A stretch of 64,000 nt of DNA from Prochlorococcus sp. AG-402-I21. GTDB taxonomy: Bacteria > Cyanobacteriota > Cyanobacteriia > PCC-6307 > Cyanobiaceae. Below the pieces are notes generated by a model, which was given only the letters and a program-made list of their open reading frames with translations, searched no databases and was not told where the DNA came from. Shown here one piece after another: positions 53,240-63,230 of this stretch. The DNA lies in NCBI GenBank assembly GCA_003216955.1, contig QCHZ01000008.1:1-64000 (forward strand). The letters are read 5' to 3'. Within the stretch, counting starts at the first letter, position 1; each line of letters opens with the position of its first letter. Made by a program: the position numbers and the translations under genes.

Positions 53240-55566
53240 TTTGACTTCAAAGATAAAGCATTAAATACAACACTTATGGAGCTCAAAGCCATAAGTAAAG
53301 CCGCCAAGGGAGGAGATAGTAATAACCCAAAGGATGGTAAAAGTAATCCTGCTGCGACTGGTAGAGCAATTAAGTTGTATCCAAATGCCCATGCAAGGTT
53401 TTGTTTGATTTTCAGCATTGCTTGTTTCGATAGTTGTAAAGCATTGGGAAGTGCTTCCAAGTTTTCTCCAAGCAGAACAAGATCAGCAGAGTCTTGAGCG
53501 ATTTGAGTTCCGGTGCCAATGGCTACACCCAAGTCTGCAGCGGCAAGAGCCGGGGCATCATTAATCCCATCGCCTATCATCGCCACTAACCCATTAGTTT
53601 TTAATAAGTTCAACTTATTTAGCTTGTCTGAAGGTAACATTTGCCATTCAATTTGTTGTTCAGTAAATCCTAATTTTTCCCCTAAAGATAAAACTGCTGA
53701 ATCTCTATCACCACTAAATAAACTCAATGAAAAACCTCTTGAGCGTAATTTGTTAATTGAAAGTAAGGCATCTTTTCTCAATTGGTCATCAATTAAGAAA
53801 AAACCTAATAACTTTTTCTCTAAAGCAACTGCAATAATTGATTGAGCTTTTCTTTTTGAAAGTTTGAGGTTTTTTTCACTCATTTCATCCCATTCAATTC
53901 CTTCACTTTTTATCCATTCAGGAGTTCCCACTCTTATTAGTCCTTCTAAATTATTAATTTTGCCAGCTAAGCCTTTGCCTGCATATGTGGTTGATGTTGA
54001 AACTTTTTCTAGTTTAATTTCTTTTTTATGTGCTTCTTGAGTAATTGCTTTGGCTAGCGGATGCCGACTATCTTGTTCAATGCTTGCCGCAACTTTGAGC
54101 ATCATATTTCTTGTTGAATCTTTGTGTTCCCAAGAGCCAACTACTAAAGGTCTTCCAATCGTGAGGGTACCTGTTTTATCAAAAATAATTTGACTTATTT
54201 TTGATGCCATTTCAATCACATCCCCACCCTTAAATAGCCAACCTCGTTTAGCAGCTTCTCCTGAGGCAACAGTTATTACTGTGGGTGTAGCGAGACCTAG
54301 AGCACATGGACATGCCACCACTAAAACAGCTATTGATAATTGAAATGAGAGACCAATAGGTGTTTGAGGTGTATTCATTAAATGATTATGAACATGATGG
54401 CTTTGCATGAAACCTTTATTAGAGACTTCTAAGACTTCAGGCCATATCCGCGTACCTATTTGCCACCAAAAAAGAAAAGTCATTAAAGAAAGAGTTGTAA
54501 CCCCATAGCAAAAAATGCCTGCCACCTTGTCTGCTAATCCCTGAATAGGTGCTTTTCTAGCTTGCGCTTCTTCAACTAAACTTATTATTTTTGCTATTGC
54601 AGTTTCAGATCCTATTCTCTTAACTTCTAAAGTGATTGTTGACTCTAAATTTAGGCTCCCAGATGGTAGCTCTATCCCTGGTTTAGCTTCTAAAGGTAAA
54701 GACTCACCAGTTAAACTTGAGACATCGATAGCTGAATTTCCTTTTATAACTAACCCATCTATTGGAATTCTATCCCCAGCTAATAATTGAATTTTTTCGC
54801 CTGGTCTTAGAGCACCTATTCTGATTTGACGTATTTCATTGTTATCTAAAATAAGATTAGCGGTTTCGGGTTGTAATTTTGCTAATTCTTTTAATGCAGT
54901 TCCTGTTTTTACTCGTGCTCTTTCCTCTAAAAAACGTCCTAATAAAACAAATCCAAGCAGCATGACTGGTTCGTTGAAAAAACATGGCCAGCCAACTTTT
55001 GGCCAAATTAAAGCAATTATGCTTGCTAAGTAAGCACTTAACACACCAAGGCTGACTAGGGTATCCATAGTCGGCGTAAGAGTGCTTGCTGATTTTAGAC
55101 CTGCTTTGAGTATCGATTTGCCAGGGCCAAGTAAAGCAAATGTTGCAAGTGCTGCATGAAAAGGTAATGAACCAATAAGTGGAAAAGATAATTGTTGCCC
55201 CTCCACTAGATGTCCCATCACAGAGAGTATTAGTAATGAAGTAGCGATTATTAATTGTCGCCATTTATTCCACAAATTCCAATTTTCGTTTATCTCTGAG
55301 TCGGCATTGTTCCCAATTGTTTGATAAACCCTTTCTCTTGATGGAAAACCCTTTGATGCAAGAGTTTGTATTACATCAGACAAGGAAATATTAGGTTCTT
55401 TAACTTCTATAAAAGCCGTTTTTGTCACTAAATTAACGCTTGCATTACTTATGTTTGGATGATTTTTCAGTAATTTTTCAACTGCCTGTACACAACTTCC
55501 GCACTTCATTCCATCTACATCAAGCAGAATTGAATTTTTGCTTTGGGCAATCTTTTTGTTGCTCAA
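53236..55566 (-). CDS. P1B-type heavy metal (copper) ATPase
   Basis: The N-terminal metal-binding domain has GMKCGSC (Cys22, Cys25). The membrane part has the CPC motif (419-421) of P1B ATPases, the phosphorylation site DKTGTLT (463-469, Asp463), TGES in the actuator domain (286-289), and GDGINDAPALAAADLGVAIGTG. A His-rich segment (SHHVHNH, 389-395) sits in the loop just before the CPC helix. Such pumps in cyanobacteria (CtaA, PacS) supply plastocyanin and cytochrome oxidase with copper; which one this is cannot be fixed. 776 residues is full length. Confidence 0.93.
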   Translation of the reverse strand: MSNKKIAQSKNSILLDVDGMKCGSCVQAVEKLLKNHPNISNASVNLVTKTAFIEVKEPNISLSDVIQTLASKGFPSRERVYQTIGNNADSEINENWNLWNKWRQLIIATSLLILSVMGHLVEGQQLSFPLIGSLPFHAALATFALLGPGKSILKAGLKSASTLTPTMDTLVSLGVLSAYLASIIALIWPKVGWPCFFNEPVMLLGFVLLGRFLEERARVKTGTALKELAKLQPETANLILDNNEIRQIRIGALRPGEKIQLLAGDRIPIDGLVIKGNSAIDVSSLTGESLPLEAKPGIELPSGSLNLESTITLEVKRIGSETAIAKIISLVEEAQARKAPIQGLADKVAGIFCYGVTTLSLMTFLFWWQIGTRIWPEVLEVSNKGFMQSHHVHNHLMNTPQTPIGLSFQLSIAVLVVACPCALGLATPTVITVASGEAAKRGWLFKGGDVIEMASKISQIIFDKTGTLTIGRPLVVGSWEHKDSTRNMMLKVAASIEQDSRHPLAKAITQEAHKKEIKLEKVSTSTTYAGKGLAGKINNLEGLIRVGTPEWIKSEGIEWDEMSEKNLKLSKRKAQSIIAVALEKKLLGFFLIDDQLRKDALLSINKLRSRGFSLSLFSGDRDSAVLSLGEKLGFTEQQIEWQMLPSDKLNKLNLLKTNGLVAMIGDGINDAPALAAADLGVAIGTGTQIAQDSADLVLLGENLEALPNALQLSKQAMLKIKQNLAWAFGYNLIALPVAAGLLLPSFGLLLSPPLAALLMALSSISVVFNALSLKSK

Positions 55567-55727
55567 GGGAATATAAATTTTGAAAACTTATTCTAAACTT
55601 AATAAATATAAAGTATCTTGCATTCATTTAATAATTTATTAATACATAAAAATTAGTTTCATTATTTCTATACATTTTTTCTTTTTCCAGGCAGGATAGA
55701 ATTATATCTATTGATAAGGGTCCAATT

Positions 55728-56249
55728 GTGCCTAGAAGTCAAAACAAAGACAATTTTCTTGATAAGGCCTTCACAAAGATGGCTGAGGGAATAGTGAAAG
55801 TGATGCCAATCGCCTCCAAAGAAAAAGAAGCCTACCTTTATTACAGAAAAGGTTTGGCAGCTCAAAATGATGGAGATTACTCAGAGGCTCTTGAGTATTA
55901 CGAAGAGAGCCTAAAACTTGAGGACAATCAAGTTGATAGAGGAGAGACATTAAAAAACATGGCAATAATTTATATGAGTAATGGAGATGAAGAGAGAGCA
56001 CTAAATACATACAAAAAAGCTTTGGGACAAAATCCCAAACAGCCATCTTGCTTAAAAAATATGGGATTGATTTATGAAAAAAGAGGCAGAATGGCTCAAA
56101 GAAATGGCAATCAAGATGAGAGTGATATCTGGTTCGATCAGGCAGCTGAAGTTTGGAGTAAAGCTGTTCGTTTATATCCAGGAGGATATCTAGATATAGA
56201 GAACTGGCTGAAGACTACAGGTAGAGGAAATGTTGATGTTTATTTATAA
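55728..56249 (+). CDS. ycf3: photosystem I assembly protein Ycf3
   Basis: The 173-residue protein has three TPR units (about 36-150: [62 protein letters not shown]) and ends with [10 protein letters not shown], the Ycf3 end. Ycf3 guides PsaA/PsaB assembly. GTG at 55728 gives the family N-terminus MPRSQ. It ends near the convergent radA gene. Confidence 0.95.
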   Translation: MPRSQNKDNFLDKAFTKMAEGIVKVMPIASKEKEAYLYYRKGLAAQNDGDYSEALEYYEESLKLEDNQVDRGETLKNMAIIYMSNGDEERALNTYKKALGQNPKQPSCLKNMGLIYEKRGRMAQRNGNQDESDIWFDQAAEVWSKAVRLYPGGYLDIENWLKTTGRGNVDVYL

Positions 56250-56269
56250 GTAATTAAAAAGAGGATTAA

Positions 56270-57646
56270 CTATATATTTAATCCATAGATTAGGGCTTGA
56301 TTAATATTAGAAGCTTTTAATATTTCTAATTTTTTATTTGTTTCAAATTCACTTGTATCTATTCCATCTGGGATAATTAATTTTTTATATCCAAGTCTCA
56401 CAACTTCATTAATTCGTTGTTGCATTTGTCTAACTATTCGTAATTGACCGGCTAGACCTATTTCTCCTATAAAAACTACACCTTCTTCAAGGTCAATATC
56501 TTTAAAGCTCGAGACTATGGCAGCTGCTATTCCTAGATCTGCCCCGGGTTCTTCTACTTCTAATCCCCCAGCTACTGCTAAGTAGCAGTCATATCTTGAG
56601 AGTGAGAGATTCATATTTTTTTCTAGAACTGCCAAGATTTGATGAAGCCTGTTAATCTCAACTCCAGTGGTGGTTCTTCTTGGACTTGCATAACTAGTAG
56701 GATTTAAAAGGGCTTGTATATCAATGGCTAATGGCCTTGTTCCTTCACAAGTAACGATTGTTGAAATTCCAGGCGCAGAGGTTTTGCTTAAAAATAACTC
56801 GCTTGGATTAGATACCTCCGATAATCCATCTGCTTGCATTTGAAAGACTCCGAGCTCACAAGTGGCACCAAATCGATTTTTCACACCTCTCAGAAGTCTA
56901 TGAGAAGCAAAGCGATCGCCCTCAAAAGTCAATACTGCATCGACAAGATGCTCAAGAACTTTTGGTCCTGCTAACATTCCATCCTTCGTAACATGCCCAA
57001 TGATCAAAAGTGATATGGTTTCACGTTTAGCAATTTGCTGCAAAGCTGCAGAACATTCTCTAACTTGAGCAACTGAGCCAGGTGAACTTGATAAATTTTG
57101 ATCATACAAGGCTTGAATGCTATCAATCACTGCAACATCAGGCTTTAAATGATCAAGCTCTTTGATAATTAGCTCAAGATCTGTTTCTGCGAGTAAATGA
57201 AGATTGGATTCAGAATCTTCAATTCGATTCCATCTGAGTTTTACTTGTTGAGCAGATTCTTCAGCAGCTACATAAAGGACTGATCTTTGACGAGCCATTG
57301 CCGTCGCACTTTGCAAAATGAGAGTGCTTTTACCAATTCCTGGGTCTCCACCAATTAATACAAGTGATCCAGGCACTAAACCACCTCCAAGTACTCTGTC
57401 TAATTCTTCATATCCACTTGGAATACGATCAATAATTTGTTTTTTTGTCTGGCTTATCAGTTCTGAACGATAGGGAGATTTCTCATGAGGAGAATTAATC
57501 TTTGTGTAAAAAGATTTATCTGATTTTTGATTAATTTTTTCTTCTATTATTGAGTTCCATTCTCCACAATTGTTGCAGCGACCAAAGAATTGCCTGGTTT
57601 TAGCACCGCAACTTTGACAGACATAAATAGAGACAGAACGAGACAC
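56270..57646 (-). CDS. radA: DNA repair protein RadA/Sms
   Basis: RadA is a RecA-like helicase in recombination. The N-terminal zinc finger is Cys10/Cys13/Cys24/Cys27 (CQSCGAKT, CNNCGEW); Walker A is GGDPGIGKST, the RadA motif KNRFGATCELG is present, and a Lon-protease-like C-terminal domain follows. 458 residues is full length. It starts divergently from rpaB, with 107 bp between. Confidence 0.94.
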   Translation of the reverse strand: MSRSVSIYVCQSCGAKTRQFFGRCNNCGEWNSIIEEKINQKSDKSFYTKINSPHEKSPYRSELISQTKKQIIDRIPSGYEELDRVLGGGLVPGSLVLIGGDPGIGKSTLILQSATAMARQRSVLYVAAEESAQQVKLRWNRIEDSESNLHLLAETDLELIIKELDHLKPDVAVIDSIQALYDQNLSSSPGSVAQVRECSAALQQIAKRETISLLIIGHVTKDGMLAGPKVLEHLVDAVLTFEGDRFASHRLLRGVKNRFGATCELGVFQMQADGLSEVSNPSELFLSKTSAPGISTIVTCEGTRPLAIDIQALLNPTSYASPRRTTTGVEINRLHQILAVLEKNMNLSLSRYDCYLAVAGGLEVEEPGADLGIAAAIVSSFKDIDLEEGVVFIGEIGLAGQLRIVRQMQQRINEVVRLGYKKLIIPDGIDTSEFETNKKLEILKASNINQALIYGLNI

Positions 57647-57753
57647 TTAGTTGTAAAAAGGAAGTTGGCTGTAGTTGAATAAACATAGTGATCTTTAAAT
57701 GATGGTGAACCTTCACTTAAGATCTTGTCGCAGCCGCCAAAGCTAAGGAACAA

Positions 57754-58500
57754 ATGACGGCCACAAGTCCCTCCAAGGAAACCATCCTCGTAGCCGATGA
57801 TGAGGCAAGTATTAGGAGGATCCTAGAAACTCGCCTATCCATGATTGGCTATCAGGTAGTTACTGCTTGTGATGGAAATGAGGCATTGGATCTTTTCAGA
57901 AATTGTGAGCCTGATTTGGTGGTTCTCGATGTCATGATGCCTAAATTGGATGGATATGGAGTTTGCCAGGAACTAAGAAAGGAATCAGATGTTCCAATAG
58001 TCATGCTGACAGCATTGGGAGATGTTGCAGACAGAATTACTGGTCTAGAGCTTGGTGCTGATGACTATGTGGTTAAACCATTTAGCCCAAAAGAATTAGA
58101 AGCTAGAATCAGATGTGTTTTAAGAAGAGTAGAAAAAGAGCAAATAGCAGGACTCCCTAATTCAGGTGTGATTGCGGTTATGAATTTAAAGATTGATACA
58201 AATAAACGTCAGGTTTATAGAAATGATGAACGAATTAGATTAACGGGCATGGAATTTAGTCTTTTAGAATTATTGGTAAGTCGTTCAGGAGAACCTTTTA
58301 GTCGAGGTGAGATTCTCAAAGAAGTTTGGGGATATACACCTGAACGACATGTTGATACAAGAGTAGTCGACGTTCACATTTCTAGACTTAGATCAAAACT
58401 TGAGGATGATCCTGCAAATCCAGAACTAATTCTTACAGCAAGAGGAACAGGCTATCTTTTTCAAAGAATTGTTGATTCTATGATTCCTGAAGGATCATAA
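57754..58500 (+). CDS. rpaB: response regulator RpaB (high-light/redox regulator)
   Basis: The OmpR-family regulator has Asp15/Asp16, phosphoacceptor Asp59 (VVLDVMMPKLDG) and Lys108 (VVKPFSPKEL), then a winged-helix domain with FSLLELLVSRSGEPFSR and RVVDVHISRLRSKLEDDP and the end ILTARGTGYLFQR. It matches RpaB, which with kinase NblS controls photosynthesis genes through HLR1 sites. The start ATG agrees with the short family N-terminus. plsX starts 4 bp after its stop. Confidence 0.93.
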   Translation: MTATSPSKETILVADDEASIRRILETRLSMIGYQVVTACDGNEALDLFRNCEPDLVVLDVMMPKLDGYGVCQELRKESDVPIVMLTALGDVADRITGLELGADDYVVKPFSPKELEARIRCVLRRVEKEQIAGLPNSGVIAVMNLKIDTNKRQVYRNDERIRLTGMEFSLLELLVSRSGEPFSRGEILKEVWGYTPERHVDTRVVDVHISRLRSKLEDDPANPELILTARGTGYLFQRIVDSMIPEGS

Positions 58501-58504
58501 ATTA

Positions 58505-59827
58505 GTGGAAAAAAATCACCTAAATAATAAAACAAATCGTTCTAAGGCTATTAGACGATTGGTTATTTGGTATCGTCGAAACTCTGCTGTTACAAGTCTT
58601 GTTGACACTGCAACAAGCTCAGCTACAGCAGCAAGTAATGTTGCTGGAACAGTTGTTTCTAATGCTGGTTCTGTTGTTACTAGTGCTGGATCAATAGCCA
58701 GGAGTACATTAGAACCTTTTGTGTTTGATCCTCTTAGGAGACTGCAAGGTGGATTAAGTACAGACGAGAAAAATGAAATTCAAGATTCCAAAAGGATTTG
58801 GGTTGCTGTCGATGGAATGGGAGGGGATTTTGCACCTGGAGCGATTCTAGATGGGTGTTTAAAATCTTTGTCATTACTTCCATTGAAAATTAAATTTGTC
58901 GGCGAAATTGAGAAAATAGAAAAAGCAGCCATTGAATTTGGCTTAGAAGAATCTCTTGATAAAGCTATAAATGATGGAAATTTTGAGTTAATTCCAAGTG
59001 GTCTCTCAGTGGGCATGGATGAAGAAGCCACTGCCGTGCGCAAAAAAAAAGATGCGAGCATAAATATTGCAATGAAATTGGTTAAAGAGGGAAAAGCCAT
59101 GGGTGTTTATTCAGCAGGAAACTCTGGAGCAATGATGGCATCAGCAATTTTTAAATTAGGACGTTTAAAAGGAATTGATCGTCCAGCAATTGGAGCATTA
59201 TTCCCAACTAAAGATCCTGGTCAGCCAGTTTTGGTTTTAGATGTTGGCGCAAATATGGATTGTAAACCAACCTATTTGCATCAATTTGCTCTTCTTGGAA
59301 ATATCTATTGTCGTGATGTGTTGCAGGTAGACAAACCAAGAATAGGATTATTAAATATTGGTGAAGAATCTTGTAAGGGTAATGATCTTTCTCAAGCAAC
59401 TTACAAACTTTTAAACGAAGAAGAACGTTTTTGCTTTTCCGGAAATTGTGAAGGAAGAGATGTTTTATCTGGTGATTTTGATGTTGTGGTTTGTGATGGA
59501 TTTACAGGTAACGTTTTGCTGAAATTTCTAGAGTCAGTAGGAAGTGTCCTTTTGGGGGTTTTGAAAGCTGAGTTGCCAAGAGGAAGAAGAGGCAAAGTTG
59601 GTTCTGCTTTTTTAAGAAATAATTTGAAACGAATAAAAAAACGTCTAGATCATGCTGAACATGGTGGAGCATTACTTCTAGGTATTAATGGAATTTGTGT
59701 TATTGGTCATGGTGGAAGTAAAGCTTTATCTGTTTTGAGTGCTCTAAGAGTTGTTCATTCCGCTGCAAGCCATGGAGTAATGGATGATTTAGCAGATTTA
59801 AATAAACCAGATGTTTTAAAGGTCTGA
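58505..59827 (+). CDS. plsX: phosphate acyltransferase PlsX with a long N-terminal extension
   Basis: PlsX makes acyl-phosphate from acyl-ACP for phospholipid synthesis. The conserved core starts about residue 98 (RIWVAVDGMGGDFAP) with GNSGAMMAS, LDVGANMDCKP, GLLNIGEES and CDGFTGNVLLK. Before it lies a basic helix (KAIRRLVIWYRRN) and a Ser/Ala/Thr/Val-rich stretch (about 30-68, ATAASNVAGTVVSNAGSVV and on) that looks like an amphipathic repeat. Most bacterial PlsX lack this. The GTG start lies 4 bp after rpaB; a shorter start would leave the extension out, but no Met precedes the core nearby. Confidence 0.9.
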   Translation: MEKNHLNNKTNRSKAIRRLVIWYRRNSAVTSLVDTATSSATAASNVAGTVVSNAGSVVTSAGSIARSTLEPFVFDPLRRLQGGLSTDEKNEIQDSKRIWVAVDGMGGDFAPGAILDGCLKSLSLLPLKIKFVGEIEKIEKAAIEFGLEESLDKAINDGNFELIPSGLSVGMDEEATAVRKKKDASINIAMKLVKEGKAMGVYSAGNSGAMMASAIFKLGRLKGIDRPAIGALFPTKDPGQPVLVLDVGANMDCKPTYLHQFALLGNIYCRDVLQVDKPRIGLLNIGEESCKGNDLSQATYKLLNEEERFCFSGNCEGRDVLSGDFDVVVCDGFTGNVLLKFLESVGSVLLGVLKAELPRGRRGKVGSAFLRNNLKRIKKRLDHAEHGGALLLGINGICVIGHGGSKALSVLSALRVVHSAASHGVMDDLADLNKPDVLKV

Positions 59828-59880
59828 TTGGAACTGTCCTACCATGTGATTGACTTATGAAATGAGGGCTTTTTTTAGAT

Positions 59881-60897
59881 TTGATTAGAAATTCTCAATG
59901 GGACTCAGGAATATCTTTTGTGGGGTGCGGAAGTGCCATACCTCAAAAGGTAATCAAGAATGATCAACTTGGTCAGAGAGTGGATACTAATGATGAATGG
60001 ATTCAAACTAGAACAGGTATTGGAGAACGAAGGGTTATTGGAGAAAATGAATCTTTGATTGACTTGGCTACTGAAGCAGCACTTAATGCTGTGAAAATGG
60101 CTAATTGGGATGTAAAAACTATAGATTTGATAATTCTTGCAACATCTACTCCAGAAGATTTATTTGGCTCTGCGCCTAAAATTCAATCAAATTTAGGAGC
60201 TTGTAATGCAGTTGCTTTTGATTTGACGGCTGCTTGTAGTGGTTTTTTGTTTGCTTTGGTCACTGCATCACAATATTTAGCATCTGGAACTATGAAAAGA
60301 GCTGTTGTGATCGGAGCAGACCAATTATCCAAATGGGTGGATTGGGATGACAGAAAGACTTGCGTTTTGTTTGGAGATGGAGCAGGAGCAGTTGCTGTTG
60401 AGACATCTTTAAATGAAGGTGGTTTGATTGGATATGATTTGAAGTCTGATGGAAGTAAAGGAGGTTGCTTAAATCTCTCTCAATCAAAGATTTTTTTAGA
60501 TTTAGTCCAAGGAGCTACCTATCAAAAAGGGGAATATTTGCCAATAAGAATGGAGGGAAAGGAGGTTTATAAGTTTGCAGTTAAAGAAGTTCCAATCATT
60601 CTTGGAGAAATTTTAGAAAAATATCAAATTAATTCAGAAAGAATAGATTGGCTGCTATTACACCAGGCTAATCAAAGAATTCTTGATGCTGTAGCTTCAA
60701 GATTTTCAATACCATCAAAAAAAGTGCTTTCAAATTTGAAACATTATGGAAATACCTCAGCAGCAACGATCCCATTGATGCTTGATGAAGCAGTTAGAGA
60801 TCAGAGAATTAAATCAGGCGATTTAATAGCCTGTAGTGGATTTGGCGCTGGCTTGAGTTGGGGAGCTGCTTTGTTTTATTGGCATGGTCCCTATTAA
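59881..60897 (+). CDS. fabH: beta-ketoacyl-ACP synthase III
   Basis: FabH starts fatty-acid synthesis by condensing acetyl-CoA with malonyl-ACP. The catalytic triad is Cys119 (AACSGFLF), His261 (LLHQANQRI) and Asn291 (KHYGNTSAA). The N-terminal EWIQTRTGIGERR loop and the final GFGAGLSWGAAL are present. Full length at 338 residues. TTG is the start. It lies between plsX and fabD. Confidence 0.95.
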   Translation: MIRNSQWDSGISFVGCGSAIPQKVIKNDQLGQRVDTNDEWIQTRTGIGERRVIGENESLIDLATEAALNAVKMANWDVKTIDLIILATSTPEDLFGSAPKIQSNLGACNAVAFDLTAACSGFLFALVTASQYLASGTMKRAVVIGADQLSKWVDWDDRKTCVLFGDGAGAVAVETSLNEGGLIGYDLKSDGSKGGCLNLSQSKIFLDLVQGATYQKGEYLPIRMEGKEVYKFAVKEVPIILGEILEKYQINSERIDWLLLHQANQRILDAVASRFSIPSKKVLSNLKHYGNTSAATIPLMLDEAVRDQRIKSGDLIACSGFGAGLSWGAALFYWHGPY

Positions 60898-60924
60898 GCT
60901 GTTTAATAATCAATTTATAAAATC

Positions 60925-61821
60925 ATGACTATTGCCTGGGTCTTTCCTGGACAAGGTTCTCAAAAATTAGGTATGGCAAATTCGTTATTAGATTTGCCTG
61001 GTTCGAGAGATAGATTTGACTTGGCCTCAGAAATTCTTGGTAGAGATCTTTGGAAAATTTGTTGCGGTGAAGGGGTTCCAAATGAAGAAATATATGATTT
61101 AAACGATACTAGAAACACACAACCTGCACTTTTCGTAGTTGAGTCACTGTTGGTTGATGATTTAAAAAGACAAGAAAGGGAGACCCAAATAATTGCAGGT
61201 CACAGTCTCGGAGAAATAGTTGGTCTTTATTCAGCAGATGTTTTAGATGCGAAGACAGCATTAGTGCTATTAAAGAAAAGATCTGAATTGATGGCATCGG
61301 CAGGAGGAGGAGCAATGATTGCTGTTTTGGGCTTTGATCGAAATGAATTAGATGATTTGATTAGAGAAACTGATGGGGCTGCAATAGCAAATGACAATAG
61401 TGAATCTCAAGTTGTTTTATCTGGTTCACCAGAAGCAGTGAGTAAGGTGGCTGATAATTTAAAATGTAAAAGAGCAATTCCTTTACAAGTTTCAGGTGCT
61501 TTTCACTCCATATTTATGACTGAAGCATCTCAAAGCTTTGCTGAAGAACTTGATCAAGTAATTTTTCAAGATGCTCAAGTTCCAGTACTTAGCAATGTTG
61601 ATCCAACTCCAACTTTAAGTGGTGAAATATTGAAGGATCGTCTAAAAAAACAAATGACTTCTGGAGTTAGGTGGAGAGAGACTATGGATGTGATGAAAAA
61701 AGAAGGTATAACAACACTGGTTGAGATTGGGCCAGGAAATGTTCTTAGTGGCCTTGCTAAGCGATCAATGAAAGGAGTGCTGGCAAGTCAAATATCAAAT
61801 GCAAGTGATTTGGGATATTGA
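60925..61821 (+). CDS. fabD: malonyl-CoA:ACP transacylase
   Basis: FabD loads malonate on ACP. The nucleophile loop is GHSLGE (92-97, Ser94), with FPGQGSQ at the N-terminus (7-13) and the catalytic His in VSGAFHSIFM. The C-terminal IGPGNVLSGLAKR is the usual end. 298 residues is full length. Its stop overlaps the plsC start by 4 bp. Confidence 0.95.
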   Translation: MTIAWVFPGQGSQKLGMANSLLDLPGSRDRFDLASEILGRDLWKICCGEGVPNEEIYDLNDTRNTQPALFVVESLLVDDLKRQERETQIIAGHSLGEIVGLYSADVLDAKTALVLLKKRSELMASAGGGAMIAVLGFDRNELDDLIRETDGAAIANDNSESQVVLSGSPEAVSKVADNLKCKRAIPLQVSGAFHSIFMTEASQSFAEELDQVIFQDAQVPVLSNVDPTPTLSGEILKDRLKKQMTSGVRWRETMDVMKKEGITTLVEIGPGNVLSGLAKRSMKGVLASQISNASDLGY

Positions 61822-62504
61822 TTTTGGAAAAAACTAGAGTTTTTAAGGGAGTTGAAAAAATCCATAAAAATATACCTCGACAAAGTTTTGTTTATGGTTG
61901 CGTTAGTTATCTATTTGTTTTCCCGATTTTTCGCTTTTTGTTTAGAGGGCAAACAATAGGGATTTCGAATTTACCAAAGACCGGAGGAGTTGTAGTTGTT
62001 TCTAATCATGGTTCCCATCTGGACCCCCCGATTTTGGGCCATGCTTTGGGGAGACCAGTTGCTTTCATGGCAAAATCTGAACTTTTCAAGGTCCCTATTT
62101 TGTCATCCATAATTTCTGCTTGTGGCGCATATCCAGTGAAGAGGGGGGCTGGAGATAGAGAGGCAATAAGAAATGCATCTAATCGATTAAATGAAGGTTG
62201 GGCTACGGGTGTGTTTTTGGATGGAACCAGACAAGAAAATGGGAGAGTTAATGATCCAAAAGCAGGAGCTGCGCTGCTAGCTGCGAGAACAGGTTCCTCT
62301 ATTCTTCCTGTTGCAATAGTCAATAGTCATAGAGCTTTTCCCAAAGGATCTCTTCTTCCCCGATTTGTTTCCATTCATTTAAGAGTTGGCAAATTAATTC
62401 AACCACCTAAAACAAAGACAAGAGAAGATTTAAAATCAACAACTAAAGAAATTCAAATTTCTATAAATTCAATGCTGGATAAAGGACTAATTCAGAATAT
62501 TTAA
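61818..62504 (+). CDS. plsC: 1-acyl-sn-glycerol-3-phosphate acyltransferase
   Basis: PlsC makes phosphatidate. The His-x4-Asp motif is NHGSHLDPP (His64, Asp69), followed by MAKSELFKVPILSSIISACGAYPVKRG and FLDGTRQENGR, the substrate-binding motif, then LPVAIVNSHRAFPKG. A hydrophobic segment before the active site (about 27-43) anchors it at the membrane. TTG at 61818 overlaps the fabD stop. Confidence 0.93.
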   Translation: MILEKTRVFKGVEKIHKNIPRQSFVYGCVSYLFVFPIFRFLFRGQTIGISNLPKTGGVVVVSNHGSHLDPPILGHALGRPVAFMAKSELFKVPILSSIISACGAYPVKRGAGDREAIRNASNRLNEGWATGVFLDGTRQENGRVNDPKAGAALLAARTGSSILPVAIVNSHRAFPKGSLLPRFVSIHLRVGKLIQPPKTKTREDLKSTTKEIQISINSMLDKGLIQNI

Positions 62505-62550
62505 AAAAGTTATCTTTACAAGATTAGAAAAAATCTGAACTTATGCATTT

Positions 62551-63213
62551 TTATCTTTGATTGTCGATTGGTGAAGTTGGATAGATGGGTAATGTTTTTT
62601 CCCAAGTAGCTTGAACTTGTGAATTTTGACAATATTCAGAAAAATTTATAAGAGAAATAATATCTTTTTCTATATTATTAGAGGCCTTAATTGAAGGATT
62701 CATTTGTTTTTCATCACTTATTAATTTTGGAGTAATTATTTCACTAAATTCATGAAAATTTGACTCTTTGTGTATTTTAACTAGTTGATATTGACCAGCA
62801 ACAATTCCTCTACGTGGCAAAGAATCTGTTATCCAAAATGGATTCAAGATTTGGTTTTCAGCAAGCTCTTTGTAAAGTCTTGGAGCCATTAAGTGAAAAG
62901 TACTAATCGAATCTAATGAACAATCAATTTGTTGAGCAATCGTTCTGGCTATTGAGATAGTTAATCGTGTACTAGTAAAACTCCCAGGACCTTTTGCTAC
63001 TGAAATGCGAATAATTTGTTTCCAAAATTCTCTAGGAAGAATTGTTTCTATACAATGAAATACCTTGTTTGATAATGAGCGGCCAATATTAAATACTTCA
63101 CTTTTTATTCTTTTCTCTGGATTCTTAGTATCTTTAATTGCTATTCCAAAGGATTCTGAGCAGCTGTGTAAGGCCAATAAATATTTTGATTTTGAGTTAT
63201 GGAAATTTTGCAA
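62551..63213 (-). CDS. tsaB: tRNA threonylcarbamoyladenosine biosynthesis protein TsaB
   Basis: TsaB works with TsaD/TsaE in the t6A37 modification of tRNA. The ASKHA-type N-terminus is LLALHSCSESFGIAI, and KGPGSFTSTRLTISIARTIA is the family signature. The frame is open to 63270, but that start overlaps ycf34 by 40 bp and adds an unusual basic-hydrophobic stretch; the TTG at 63213 (LQNFHNS) gives a more usual N-terminus of about 10 residues before the first strand. The start is therefore unsure. It is co-oriented with ycf34. Confidence 0.82.
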   Translation of the reverse strand: MQNFHNSKSKYLLALHSCSESFGIAIKDTKNPEKRIKSEVFNIGRSLSNKVFHCIETILPREFWKQIIRISVAKGPGSFTSTRLTISIARTIAQQIDCSLDSISTFHLMAPRLYKELAENQILNPFWITDSLPRRGIVAGQYQLVKIHKESNFHEFSEIITPKLISDEKQMNPSIKASNNIEKDIISLINFSEYCQNSQVQATWEKTLPIYPTSPIDNQR

Positions 63214-63230
63214 TGAATTTATTATGATTA

